A stretch of DNA of 64,000 bases, taken from the NCBI RefSeq assembly GCF_030733745.1, contig NZ_JASHIK010000009.1, positions 123,772-187,771 on the forward strand, written 5' to 3'. Numbering within the stretch: position 1 is the stretch's first letter; every line of letters starts with the position of its first letter. Shown one piece after another: positions 1 through 8,556 of this stretch. This stretch comes from Stappia sp. MMSF_3263. GTDB taxonomy: Bacteria > Pseudomonadota > Alphaproteobacteria > Rhizobiales > Stappiaceae. The position numbers were made by a program, and so were the translations under genes. The notes below the pieces were generated by a model, which ran no database searches, was not told where the DNA came from, and worked only from the letters and a program-made list of their open reading frames with translations.

Positions 1-2
1 AT

Positions 3-557
3 GCCGCCTCGCTGCTCGTGCGGCTCGAGATCGAGGGCGCCAATGTCGGCGGCCGCTGGGAGGAACTGGCCCGGCTGTCGGAGGGGCGCGTCGACGATCG
101 TTGCAACATCTTCGCCGACTTGCACTACCTGATGGCGCTTGGGGGGGGCGACCGGCGCGAGGCGGCCGACCACCTGCTCGCCGCGCTGGGCGCCCATGCG
201 GAGGAGGAAACCGACATGGGCCGCGTGGCAGGCAGTGCCGGCCTGCCGGCGGCCCGTGGTCTGGACGCCTACGGGCGCGGCAATTTCTTCTCCGCCTTCC
301 ACGACCTCGACAAGGCGCGTCCCGCGATGCAGTCGGTCGGTGGCAGCCATGCCCAGCGGGATGTCTTCGAGCGGCTGACCGTGGAGGCGGCGCTGCGCGC
401 CGGCCTCGCCGGCGATGCGGAGCGGGTGCTGCGCGAGCGGCTGGCGCTGCGCGGCGGCCTCGACCGCTTCGCGGAGGTCAGGCTGGAGCGGGCAGCGCGC
501 ATGCGTGCGGCGGCCCGTATCATGCAGGACGAGGCCTTGCGCGCTGTTCCCGCCTGA
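3..557 (+). CDS. TTC38-family tetratricopeptide protein, C-terminal part
   Basis: The frame is open at the left edge, so only the last 184 or so codons are present. The visible protein is helical and Ala/Arg/Leu-rich. It carries the HYLMALGGGDRREAADHL segment and a GGSHAQRDVFERL motif, which I recognise from the C-terminus of bacterial TTC38-like (TPR repeat protein 38) family members. These are soluble helical-repeat proteins without an assigned enzymatic role. No start can be chosen inside the window. The next gene begins 124 bp later in the same direction, so co-transcription is possible but not shown. The family call rests on motif memory. Confidence 0.7.
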   Translation, partial: AASLLVRLEIEGANVGGRWEELARLSEGRVDDRCNIFADLHYLMALGGGDRREAADHLLAALGAHAEEETDMGRVAGSAGLPAARGLDAYGRGNFFSAFHDLDKARPAMQSVGGSHAQRDVFERLTVEAALRAGLAGDAERVLRERLALRGGLDRFAEVRLERAARMRAAARIMQDEALRAVPA

Positions 558-681
558 GCGGCGTGCCGGCGAGATCCCGGTGGATGCGCGTCCCCGTGCC
601 CGAATTGGGCCATGATCGGCGGGTGAATGGGCGCAAGCTCCGGAACTAGGAAACCGGAAACGAACAGGAGACTGGCGGATC

Positions 682-2010
682 GTGAACGTTCATGCAAAAC
701 CGGCTGCCGCCGTGCCGAGGCCGCGCGATCCGCGGCTCGACTTCTTTCGCGGCATCGGCATGTTCATCATCTTTATCGCGCATCTGCCGAACAACACCTG
801 GACCCTGTGGATCCCGGCCCGGTTCGGCTTTTCCGACGCCACCGAGATGTTCGTCTTCTGCTCGGGCATGGCCTCCGCCATCGCCTTCGGCAAGGTCTTC
901 GACCAGCACGGCTGGGCGATGGGCGTCGCCCGTGTCGGCCATCGCGTCTGGCAGGTCTATTTCGCCCATGTCTGCCAGTTCCTGGTGATCGCCGCCGGTC
1001 TCGTCGCCATCCAGCGCAGCGGCTATCTGGAGGCCTGCTGCGGCCTCACCGAGGACTATGTCGCCTCGCTCAATCTCTGGCATTTCTTCGAGCGCGCCGG
1101 GGAGAACCTGCCCGGCCTGCTGACGCTCACCTATGTGCCCAACTATTTCGACATCCTGCCCATGTACATCGTCATCCTGCTGCTGCTGCCGGTGATGATG
1201 GTGGTTTCGCGCGTGTCGAAAGCTGCGGTCTTCGGCCTGATGGCGGCTCTCTGGCTTGCCGCCGGCTTCGGGTTTCTCGACCTGCCGGCCGAGCCCTGGT
1301 CCGACCGGGTTTGGTTCTTCAACCCCTTCGCCTGGCAACTTGTCTTCTTCACCGGCTTTGCGCTGATGCGCGGCTGGCTGCCGGCGCCGCCGGTCAACCG
1401 CATGCTGATCGCCGCCGCCGCCTTCATCGTTCTCGCCTCCGTGCCCTTTGCCTGGCATGTCGCCTACGATGCCGTCCCGGAACTTTATGCCGCTCGCGAC
1501 GCGGTCATGCCGCTGTGGGACAAGACAACGTTCGGGTTGCTGCGCTACGTGCATTTCCTGGCGCTTGCCTATCTCGCCTGGATCGCGGTTGGCGCGGGCG
1601 GGCGCTATCTTGTCGTCGACAATCTCTGGGGGCGCTTCGTGCGCGTCGTGCAGCGGGTCGGCCAGCAGTCGCTGGCGGTCTTCCTGGCAAGTCTCGTTCT
1701 TGCCCAGGCGATAGGCATCCTGCGCGACATGGCCTGGGGACGCGGCGATCCCTTGATGGAACTGCTTGCCAATCTCGGCGGCTTCGCCGGTCTGATCGCC
1801 GTCGCCTATCTGGTCTCATGGTTCAAGAAGGAGCCCTGGCGCCGGCCGCGCGCGGCCCAGATGCACAAGCCGGCACAGGCCTCGGCCTCTGACATGCACT
1901 CCGAAACCGGTCGCGGACCGGAACGGGCCTTGGCCGCCCGTCCGGGACACGCGCGTGAGGCAGGTGGCGCGGGCAAAGAACGGGTCCGCCAGGACGAGCC
2001 GGCCGAATAG
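682..2010 (+). CDS. OpgC-family membrane acyltransferase-like protein
   Basis: A 442-residue multi-pass membrane protein. The N-terminus reads RDPRLDFFRGIGMFIIFIAH, the typical opening of the OpgC family, whose best-known member succinylates osmoregulated periplasmic glucans at the inner membrane. About ten hydrophobic segments follow, ending in a hydrophilic Arg/Glu-rich tail of about 60 residues. The start is a GTG with AGGAG about 11 bases upstream (the AACAGGAGA stretch). The family also includes members of unknown substrate, so glucan modification is an inference. The gene is followed convergently by an esterase gene 22 bp away. Confidence 0.8.
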   Translation: MNVHAKPAAAVPRPRDPRLDFFRGIGMFIIFIAHLPNNTWTLWIPARFGFSDATEMFVFCSGMASAIAFGKVFDQHGWAMGVARVGHRVWQVYFAHVCQFLVIAAGLVAIQRSGYLEACCGLTEDYVASLNLWHFFERAGENLPGLLTLTYVPNYFDILPMYIVILLLLPVMMVVSRVSKAAVFGLMAALWLAAGFGFLDLPAEPWSDRVWFFNPFAWQLVFFTGFALMRGWLPAPPVNRMLIAAAAFIVLASVPFAWHVAYDAVPELYAARDAVMPLWDKTTFGLLRYVHFLALAYLAWIAVGAGGRYLVVDNLWGRFVRVVQRVGQQSLAVFLASLVLAQAIGILRDMAWGRGDPLMELLANLGGFAGLIAVAYLVSWFKKEPWRRPRAAQMHKPAQASASDMHSETGRGPERALAARPGHAREAGGAGKERVRQDEPAE

Positions 2011-2032
2011 GCCGTCTCCCCCTTCGCGCGGC

Positions 2033-2905
2033 TCAGCTGTCCCAGCCCAGCCGCGCCCCCAGCGCCCGCCAGGCCCGCTCCACCCATTCCGCGCGCACGG
2101 CGTGTCCGCCCTTGTGCAGGCAGATTTCCAGAACGCCCGTGCCGGCCGTCTCCTCCTGCCGCTGGCAGGCGAGCCCCTCCGGCGGCGCGGTTTCGGGAAA
2201 CGCGTGCGGCAGGCCGGCCTTGTCCTGCCACACGGCGAGGCTCTCGGCGACATCCGACTGCCGCCACTTGTCGCCGATCGGGCGACCCTCCAGCGGCACG
2301 GTGCGATCTGCCGTTCCATGGACATGAAAGAGCGCCGGCACGTCCGAGGGGCAGGTTTCCGGCACCGGGTCCCAGAAGGCGCCGGCGATGGGGGCGTAGC
2401 CGGCAAAAAGGTCTCCGCGGCGACAGGCGATGTTCCACACCATCGAGCCGCCCATGGAAAAGCCGGTTGCCATCAGCCGGTTGCGGCGCAGGGGAAACCG
2501 CTTTGTCAGGTCGTCGACCAGCGCCTCGAAGAAGTCGAACTCGTCGCGCAGCTGCCGGGGCGCGCCCGGATAGGACCAGGTTCCGCCCTCGCCTTGCGGC
2601 GCGACGAAGGCAACACCGAGCCGGTCGGCCAGCCGCGCCCATGCCTGGTTGCGCATCTCCGCTTCGGCCGATCCGCGCCATCCATGCAGGAAGACGATGG
2701 CGCCAAGCGGCGTCTTTCCGTCCCAGTCCCCTGGAAAACGGATCCGGTATTCCCCGTCCTTGATGCGGCAGGGGATCTCGACGCCGCAGGCGGCATCGGC
2801 ACTGATACCGGCGGCGCTGGCCGGCGGAGAGAGCATCGACAGAAAGGCATCGGCAAGGAGGATGGCAACGGCGACAACGGGCAGGTGTCGATGGCGGGGG
2901 ATCAT
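2033..2905 (-). CDS. Secreted LpqC/PHB-depolymerase-type esterase
   Basis: A 290-residue alpha/beta-hydrolase. Residues 1-31 form a signal peptide (basic start, hydrophobic core, cleavage near PPASA-AG). The mature part has IVFLHGW (oxyanion region), the nucleophile elbow GFSMGGSM, and a late HKGGHAVRAEWV segment carrying the probable catalytic His. This is the layout of the polyhydroxybutyrate depolymerase/feruloyl esterase (COG3509) family. Four or more cysteines suggest periplasmic disulphides. The ATG at 2905 was chosen over an upstream in-frame ATG because CAGGAG sits six bases before it and the signal peptide begins there. The substrate is unknown. Confidence 0.82.
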   Translation of the reverse strand: MIPRHRHLPVVAVAILLADAFLSMLSPPASAAGISADAACGVEIPCRIKDGEYRIRFPGDWDGKTPLGAIVFLHGWRGSAEAEMRNQAWARLADRLGVAFVAPQGEGGTWSYPGAPRQLRDEFDFFEALVDDLTKRFPLRRNRLMATGFSMGGSMVWNIACRRGDLFAGYAPIAGAFWDPVPETCPSDVPALFHVHGTADRTVPLEGRPIGDKWRQSDVAESLAVWQDKAGLPHAFPETAPPEGLACQRQEETAGTGVLEICLHKGGHAVRAEWVERAWRALGARLGWDS

Positions 2906-3019
2906 CTGCGCTCCTGACGGGCTGGCAAGCACCTGCCACAAGGATGGCCATGCCGGCCGCAGGGGCAAGGGCGGAGATGCCGCCGGCCGCTCACGCTTTG
3001 GTGAAAGCGCCGGGCGTCC

Positions 3020-3193
3020 CTACAGGATCGCCCAGCGTATCGCCCCGGCGACAACCGTCAGCACCGTCACGCCGGCAAGCCACAGGACGGCGAACCAGGC
3101 CAGCTTCCTGGCAAGGCCGCTGCGGTTGCCGCCCTTCCGGTCGCCATCCTCCCGCGTGCCCCGTCGTCTTCCGCTGGCCGTCACCTGCGCCAT
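3020..3193 (-). CDS. DUF2474 small membrane protein of the cyd operon
   Basis: A 57-residue protein whose ATG overlaps the cydB stop codon (TGATG). A basic hydrophilic half (residues 1-30, rich in Arg, Lys and Gly) is followed by one transmembrane helix, KLAWFAVLWLAGVTVL, and a short AIRWAIL tail. Tiny single-helix proteins of this kind (DUF2474) follow cydAB in cyanide-insensitive type operons. CydX, the equivalent in other operons, stabilises the haem-containing oxidase. Position, size and topology support the call. A stabilising role here is inferred by analogy. It is short enough to be missed by automatic annotation. Confidence 0.8.
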   Translation of the reverse strand: MAQVTASGRRRGTREDGDRKGGNRSGLARKLAWFAVLWLAGVTVLTVVAGAIRWAIL

Positions 3194-4200
3194 CAGTGAT
3201 AGCCCTCGTCGGGCCGCACCTTGCCGCGGAACACCCAGTAGGCATAGCCGCTATAGGCCAGGATCATCGGGATCAGCACCGCCGCGCCGACCAGCAGGAA
3301 GAGCAGTGAACTGTCGGGCGCGGCCGCATCCCAGATGGTGATCGCCGGCGGCACGATGTTGGGGTAAAGGCTGATCCCGAGCCCGGCGAAGGTGACGAGG
3401 AACAGGCCGAGGCTTGCCAGGAACGGCGTCGCGTCGCGCGTCGAGGCGAGGCTGGTGAACAGTAGCACGGCAAGGCCCAGCACCATCAGCGGCACCGGCG
3501 CCGTGTAGAGGATCTGCGGGAAGGTAAACCAGCGCGCCGCGATCTGCGGGTCGAGTGCCGGCGTCCACAGGCTGACGATGCAGATCATCGCCAGCATCAA
3601 CCCGCCGAGAAGGCGTGCCTTGGCGCGGAAATGCGCCTGCATCGGCCCCTCGCATTTCCAGATCAGCCAGGTCGCGCCGAGCAATGCATAGCCGATGACC
3701 ACGGCGATGGCGGTCATCACCGAGAACGGCGTCAGCCAGTCGAGCCAGCCGCCGGCATAGGCGCGCCCTTCCACCTCGATGCCCTGGACGATGGCGCCGA
3801 GCGCCAACCCTTGCGCCAATGCCGCCGTCAGCGAGCCGAGGAAGAAGGAGATGTCCCAGACCCAGCGCCGCTCGGGCGGGGCCTTGAAGCGGAACTCGAA
3901 GACGACACCCCGGAAGACGAGGCCGAAGAGCATCGCCATGATCGGCGCGTAGAGCGCCGGCATCAGCACCGCGTAGGCGAGCGGGAACACCGCGTAGAGT
4001 CCGCCGCCGCCAAGCACCAGCCAGGTCTCGTTGCCGTCCCACACAGGTGCGATGGAGTTCATCATCACGTCGCGCTCGGTCGAGGAGCGGGCGGTGGGAA
4101 ACAGGATGCCGATGCCGAGGTCGAAGCCGTCGAGCACCACATAGAGGAACACCGAGGTGGCGATGAGCAGCGCCCAGACGAGGGGAAGGTCGATGTCCAT
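3193..4200 (-). CDS. cydB: Cytochrome bd-type quinol oxidase subunit II
   Basis: A 335-residue integral membrane protein with eight to nine predicted helices. It has the family hallmarks VVLDGFDLGIGILFP near the N-terminus and VWDGNETWLVLGGGGLYAVFP around residue 50, both conserved in CydB. With CydA it forms the quinol oxidase that reduces oxygen to water at low oxygen tension or when the haem-copper oxidases are blocked. The start is the ATG of MDIDLPLVW, preceded by GGAG eight bases upstream. An in-frame ATG 39 bp further up lacks this and falls inside the cydA end. The order is cydA, cydB, DUF2474 protein, with almost no spacing. Confidence 0.95.
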   Translation of the reverse strand: MDIDLPLVWALLIATSVFLYVVLDGFDLGIGILFPTARSSTERDVMMNSIAPVWDGNETWLVLGGGGLYAVFPLAYAVLMPALYAPIMAMLFGLVFRGVVFEFRFKAPPERRWVWDISFFLGSLTAALAQGLALGAIVQGIEVEGRAYAGGWLDWLTPFSVMTAIAVVIGYALLGATWLIWKCEGPMQAHFRAKARLLGGLMLAMICIVSLWTPALDPQIAARWFTFPQILYTAPVPLMVLGLAVLLFTSLASTRDATPFLASLGLFLVTFAGLGISLYPNIVPPAITIWDAAAPDSSLLFLLVGAAVLIPMILAYSGYAYWVFRGKVRPDEGYH

Positions 4201-4204
4201 CTCT

Positions 4205-5629
4205 CTACTCCGCCGGTTCGGTTCTGGGAGGGTTGGCATAGGCCGGCGCGGGGGTCACGCCGGCGGCGCGCGAGGGTGTGCCGTTTTCGGGGCCGTCGCT
4301 GCCCGCGCCCGGGGTCTTGGCCATCGATTTCAGCAGGTAGCCGGTGCCGATGCCGAAGACGATGAAATAGACCACGATGAAGACGACCAGCGAGGTCGCC
4401 ACCGCCGGCGCGTCGACCGGCGACATGCTGTCAGCCGTGCGCAGCAGTCCGTAGACCGTAAAGGGCTGGCGGCCGACCTCCGTCGTGATCCAGCCGGCGA
4501 GCACCGCGATGAACCCGGCCGGCCCCATGGCAAGCACCGCCCTGTGGAAGATCGGCGTGTCGGCAAGCCGCCCGCGCGCCCTCAGATAGAGGCTCCACAG
4601 GCCGATCCCGAGCATGGCGAAGCCGATGCCGACCATCACCCGGAACGACCAGAAGACGATGGCGGCGTTCGGCCAGTCCTCGCGCGGGAAGTCCTTCAGG
4701 CCCGGCACCCGGCCGTCGAGGGAATGGGTGAGAATCAGGCTGCCGAGCTTGGGGATGGCGACCTTGTAGCGGGTTTCCGCCGCCTCCATGTCCGGCATGC
4801 CGAACAGGATCAGCGGCGCGCCTTCCTCGCCCTCGAAATGCCCCTCCATCGCGGCGATCTTGGCTGGCTGGTGCTCCAGCGTATTGAGGCCGTGCTGGTC
4901 TCCGGCGAAGATCTGCACTGGGGTGACGATCGCCGCCATCCACATTGCCATCGACAGCATCACGCGCGCCGCCTCGTTGCCCCCTGCCCGGCTGCGTCTG
5001 CCCTTCAGCAGGTGCCAGGCGCCGACCGCGCCGACGACGAAGGCGGTGGTCAGGTAGGCGGCCAGCATCATGTGCACCAGCCGGTAGGGGAAGGACGGAT
5101 TGAAGACGATCTCGAACCAGTTCTCGGGAATGAACTGGCCGGCCTCGTTGATGGCGTAGCCGGCCGGCGTCTGCATCCAGCTGTTGACCGACAGGATCCA
5201 GAAACCGGACAGCGCCGTGCCGAAGGCGACCATGACGGTGGCAAGGAAATGCAGCCGGGGCCCGACCCGCGTCAGGCCGAACAGCATGATGCCGAGGAAC
5301 CCGGCCTCCAGGAAGAACGCGGACAGCACCTCGTAGCCCATCAGCGGGCCCAGCACAGGCCCGGTCTTGTCGGAAAACACCGACCAGTTGGTGCCGAACT
5401 GGTAGGTCATGACGATGCCCGAGACGACGCCCATGCCGAAGGCGACGGCGAAGATCTTCAGCCAGTACTTGAACAGCGTCAGGTAGACGTCCCGCTTGGT
5501 CGCCAGCCACAGTCCCTCCAGCACCATCAGGTAGCTGGCGAGCCCGATCGTGAAGGACGGGAAGATGATGTGGAACGAGATCGTGAAGGCGAACTGGAAC
5601 CGGGCCAGGTCTAGTGCGGAAAACTCCAT
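4205..5629 (-). CDS. cydA: Cytochrome bd-type quinol oxidase subunit I (CIO type)
   Basis: A 474-residue membrane subunit carrying the haem groups. Visible ligand candidates are His20 (in ISFHIIFP), His186 (in RLVHMMLA) and Met332 (in SFRVMVG), with GRQPF at 386-390. The periplasmic loop after residue 240 carries GDQHGLNTLEHQPAKIAAME, including the Lys257/Glu262 quinol-site pair. The loop is short, as in cyanide-insensitive oxidases (CIO/CydA2), rather than the long Q-loop of E. coli CydA. The usual GRQPW is GRQPF here. It lies four bases upstream of cydB. No FNR-type box was found in the 248 bp upstream. Confidence 0.95.
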   Translation of the reverse strand: MEFSALDLARFQFAFTISFHIIFPSFTIGLASYLMVLEGLWLATKRDVYLTLFKYWLKIFAVAFGMGVVSGIVMTYQFGTNWSVFSDKTGPVLGPLMGYEVLSAFFLEAGFLGIMLFGLTRVGPRLHFLATVMVAFGTALSGFWILSVNSWMQTPAGYAINEAGQFIPENWFEIVFNPSFPYRLVHMMLAAYLTTAFVVGAVGAWHLLKGRRSRAGGNEAARVMLSMAMWMAAIVTPVQIFAGDQHGLNTLEHQPAKIAAMEGHFEGEEGAPLILFGMPDMEAAETRYKVAIPKLGSLILTHSLDGRVPGLKDFPREDWPNAAIVFWSFRVMVGIGFAMLGIGLWSLYLRARGRLADTPIFHRAVLAMGPAGFIAVLAGWITTEVGRQPFTVYGLLRTADSMSPVDAPAVATSLVVFIVVYFIVFGIGTGYLLKSMAKTPGAGSDGPENGTPSRAAGVTPAPAYANPPRTEPAE

Positions 5630-5877
5630 GCTGCCGTCTCCATCCTCTCGCTAGCGGTCGCCTTGCGGACGCTGTCCGGCGCCACGCATGCACACCGGCA
5701 TCCGCCGGCTTGTGCGCGCCGCGTGCACCCTTGCACGCGCTTGACGGGAATACTGTGTCGGCAGGCGGTTATGCCCATGCGACAGATTGAAGCCTGCACG
5801 CCCCGGCCGCAACCCCGCAGTCAGGACAGGCCGGCGTCATCTCCGCCGGACGGACGACGCGGGCCGCCCGGGGCCCC

Positions 5878-6687
5878 TCACGCCCCTTCGGTGGGGATGT
5901 TCAGCGTCAATCCGCAATGCTTGCAGTGGACCGCGTCCGGATCGTGCCTGCTCAGCCCGCAATCGGGGCATTTGTGGATGACCTTCTGCGGCCGGAAGAT
6001 CGTCTGCACCAGACGCAGGAACAGCCCGACCCCGAAGATCATGATCAGGACGGTGAGGAAACGGCCGTACTCGTCGGTCATGGTGATGTCGCCGAAGCCG
6101 GTCGTGGTCAGCGTCGTCACGGTGAAATAAAGCGCGTCGAGATAGGTGTTGATGCCCGGATTGCGGTGGCCTTCGGTGACGTAGACCATGGCGGTGATGA
6201 CGAAGACGAAAACGATCAGGTTGACCGTCGACTGTATGATCTCCTCGTTTGCGCGAAAGAACGAGGAGAACTCCCGCATCTCGCGCAGCAGGTGGTAGGA
6301 GCGCATCAGCCGCAACATGCGCACCACCCTGAGGAAGGCGAGGCTCTCGACGAAGGCGCTGGCGAAGAGCGAGGCGATGACGATCAGGTCGGCCAGCGCG
6401 GTGAATTCGATTGCCGCCCGCCAGGGCCGCGCGGCCGCGATCAGGCGTAGCACATAGTCGGCGGCCAGCACCGTCCCGATGAGATAGTCGAGGCGGTGAT
6501 CGATCCTGTCCGCCTCCAACATCGAGGAGGCGATGAAATAGGTGATCGTCACCAGATCGAAGGCGATCAGCGCCAGTCGCCAACGTCGCGCGATCGCGTC
6601 GGTGCCGAAATAAAGCCGGCGGACCCGAGCCTGCAGGCGCCGATAGGTGGAGTTGTCATCTTCGGCGTGAGAGGTCTTTGCGGTCAT
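5878..6687 (-). CDS. Voltage-gated-type potassium channel with C-terminal zinc ribbon
   Basis: A 269-residue inner-membrane protein with six hydrophobic segments. The fourth (S4-like) has Arg at every third position (LRVVRMLRLMR, residues 119-129). The pore loop contains the selectivity filter TTTGFGD at 194-200. The cytoplasmic tail ends in a two-CxxC zinc ribbon (Cys240, 243, 255, 258) instead of an RCK/TrkA domain, so its gating cue is unclear. The ATG at 6687 was preferred; an alternative in-frame ATG at 6729 would add 14 residues, and neither has a strong ribosome-binding site. Ion selectivity is inferred from the filter. Confidence 0.85.
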   Translation of the reverse strand: MTAKTSHAEDDNSTYRRLQARVRRLYFGTDAIARRWRLALIAFDLVTITYFIASSMLEADRIDHRLDYLIGTVLAADYVLRLIAAARPWRAAIEFTALADLIVIASLFASAFVESLAFLRVVRMLRLMRSYHLLREMREFSSFFRANEEIIQSTVNLIVFVFVITAMVYVTEGHRNPGINTYLDALYFTVTTLTTTGFGDITMTDEYGRFLTVLIMIFGVGLFLRLVQTIFRPQKVIHKCPDCGLSRHDPDAVHCKHCGLTLNIPTEGA

Positions 6688-6873
6688 CGTGCGATGAGAC
6701 CGCAGGTGTACGGCCACGTCAATTGTCCTCATGGAAAGGCTGGCCGGGGACCGGCGCAGCCCCGGGAAAAACATCGGCTTTTGACTCTTTCGCGAATCGG
6801 CGCAAACTTTTCGTTAACCATTTTAGTTTCGGGCGCCGCGAAATGGGGCGGCGACCGGGTGGGAGAGTTCGTC

Positions 6874-7170
6874 ATGGCCCGTTTTGTCACTTCGCTGCCG
6901 ACGCTCAATGACAGCCTGCGTTTCGCAGAGCAGCATGTCGGCGACATCCTGCACACGCCGAAATCGCCGGACGGCGCCGCCTATCGCTTCATCGTGCGCG
7001 GCACCGGGCGCTTCGGCAACGGCGCCCGGAGCGGCAGCCCGAGCGAGGTGCTGGCCACGACCCGGCGCGAGGCGGAGCTGCGCCGGCTGCATGCGGTCGC
7101 CACCAGCATCGCGCAATACCTGGAGGAGCGGATCGAGGCGGAAACGCCGAGCCTGCCCTTTCACCAGTAA
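6874..7170 (+). CDS. Conserved hypothetical 98-residue protein
   Basis: A small soluble, basic protein of 98 residues. The start MARFVTSLPTLNDSLRFAEQ is preceded by GGGAGAG seven bases upstream, a good ribosome-binding site. The middle (AAYRFIVRGTGRFGNGARSG) looks like a short beta region, and the C-terminal third (REAELRRLHAVATSIAQYLE) like an amphipathic helix. No known domain is recognised. The 186 bp upstream includes an AT-richer stretch around 6790-6830 that may hold its promoter, since the channel gene diverges. I do not assign a function. Confidence 0.65.
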   Translation: MARFVTSLPTLNDSLRFAEQHVGDILHTPKSPDGAAYRFIVRGTGRFGNGARSGSPSEVLATTRREAELRRLHAVATSIAQYLEERIEAETPSLPFHQ

Positions 7171-7248
7171 TCCGGTCGCGTTCGCCGGGCTGTCGCGTTC
7201 GCCGGACTCCGGCACGGCCGGGTCCGCGTCCCCGGTGACTTGCGACAC

Positions 7249-8304
7249 TCAGGCCCAGGTCCTGTCCAGCACCGACAGCCAGTTCCTCCAGGCGATCTTC
7301 CGGATCAGTTCCTCGCCGTAGCCGGCATCGCGAAAAGCCTGCAGCAACACCGGCAGCCCGGCGACGTCCGCGATCGCTCGCGGCACCAGGCAGCCGTCGA
7401 AATCCGACCCCAGCGCCACCCCGTCCTCGCCCAGCCGCGCGATCATGTGGTCCATGTGCCGCACCATGACCTCGAGCGGCGTGTCGGCGCGATGGCCACC
7501 GTCGGGCCGCAGGAACGCGACATGGAAATTCAGGCCTGCAAGGCCGCCGCTTTCGGCGATGGCGTCGAGCTGCCTGTCCGTGAGGTTGCGCGCCGACGGG
7601 CAGACCGCATGGGCGTTGGAATGCGAGGCGACCAGCGGCCGGTCGCTCAGGGCCGCGACGTCCCAGAAGCCTTTCTCGGTGAGGTGCGACAGGTCGATCA
7701 TGATCTTCAGCCGGTTGCAGGCGCGCACCAGCTCCTTGCCCGCGTCGGTCAGTCCGGGCCCGCTGTCGGGTGAGGCCGGGCAGGCCATCGGCGCGCCGTG
7801 GCCGAAGACGTTGGAGCGGCTCCACACCGGGCCGAGCGAGCGCAGGCCGGCGGCGTGCAGCACGTCCAGGGCGATGAAGTCCGGGTCGATCGCCTCCGCC
7901 CCCTCGATATGCAGCACCATGGCCAGCGACCCTGCTGCCATCGCCGCGCGGATGGCATCCGCGTTGCGGCAGATGGTGATATCGCCGCCGGAGTCGCGTT
8001 CCAGCCTGAACGCCCTTGCGGCCATGCGCAGCGTGAAGGCGAGGGCGGCGGGCTGTTGGACTTCTGCGAAATTGGCCGGATCCTGCGGGTCGTAGCGCAG
8101 GTTCACCCCCTCGCCGAGGCGTGAGGGCACATACATGGCGAAGAGCCCGCCGGCAAAACCGCCGGCCCGCGCCCGGGGCAGGTCGATATGGTCGCGCGAG
8201 GCGTGCTCGAAAAAGGAGCGTTCGCGCGGTGTCCCGGCACCCAGTTCCAGCTTCAGCAAGGTGTCGTTATGTCCGTCGAAGACGGGGACGGGAGCAGCCA
8301 CCAT
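7249..8304 (-). CDS. M19-family (membrane dipeptidase-type) zinc dipeptidase
   Basis: A 351-residue metallopeptidase. Metal ligands of the M19/renal dipeptidase family are visible in order: DGHNDT (His12, Asp14), HIEGAEAID (bridging Glu134), DLSHLT (His207), SHSNAHA (His228) and GSDFDG (Asp301). The family hydrolyses dipeptides, some with D- or modified residues. The ATG at 8304 has AAGGA eight bases before it; the frame continues open upstream, but that is antisense to the next gene. It is divergent from the aminotransferase operon across a 252-bp region holding an AT-rich palindrome. It may process a dipeptide linked to that pathway (inference). Confidence 0.9.
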   Translation of the reverse strand: MVAAPVPVFDGHNDTLLKLELGAGTPRERSFFEHASRDHIDLPRARAGGFAGGLFAMYVPSRLGEGVNLRYDPQDPANFAEVQQPAALAFTLRMAARAFRLERDSGGDITICRNADAIRAAMAAGSLAMVLHIEGAEAIDPDFIALDVLHAAGLRSLGPVWSRSNVFGHGAPMACPASPDSGPGLTDAGKELVRACNRLKIMIDLSHLTEKGFWDVAALSDRPLVASHSNAHAVCPSARNLTDRQLDAIAESGGLAGLNFHVAFLRPDGGHRADTPLEVMVRHMDHMIARLGEDGVALGSDFDGCLVPRAIADVAGLPVLLQAFRDAGYGEELIRKIAWRNWLSVLDRTWA

Positions 8305-8435
8305 TCGGGAGATCCTTGTCGTTCGGGCCCGCGGGCCTGCACACGTTGGCGTGGCCGGAGTGTCGCCGCCGCCTTCGCGGCTGGCAAGAGCCGGTGTGAC
8401 GGCCCATGAAGGGGGCGCGCGTGTCTTCATGCCCA

Positions 8436-8462
8436 TAATTATTATTAATTGCATAATAATTA
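8436..8462. promoter_or_regulatory. AT-rich 10-bp perfect inverted repeat, probable operator
   Basis: TAATTATTAT (8436-8445) and ATAATAATTA (8453-8462) are perfect inverted repeats separated by seven bases. Together they form a 27-bp almost pure A/T palindrome in a high-GC region. It lies in the divergent intergenic region between the M19 dipeptidase and the aminotransferase operon. The following 70 bases contain a TATAAA-like hexamer at 8527-8532. The site is placed to control both transcription units. The regulator is not encoded next to it. Confidence 0.6.
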
Positions 8463-8556
8463 AAAATGCACTTTGAGGTTGCAATTCCCTAAGGTTCATG
8501 ATGAGATTGTGAGAACAGTTGCAGTATATAAATTTTACAGCGCATTGGGTGATGGC

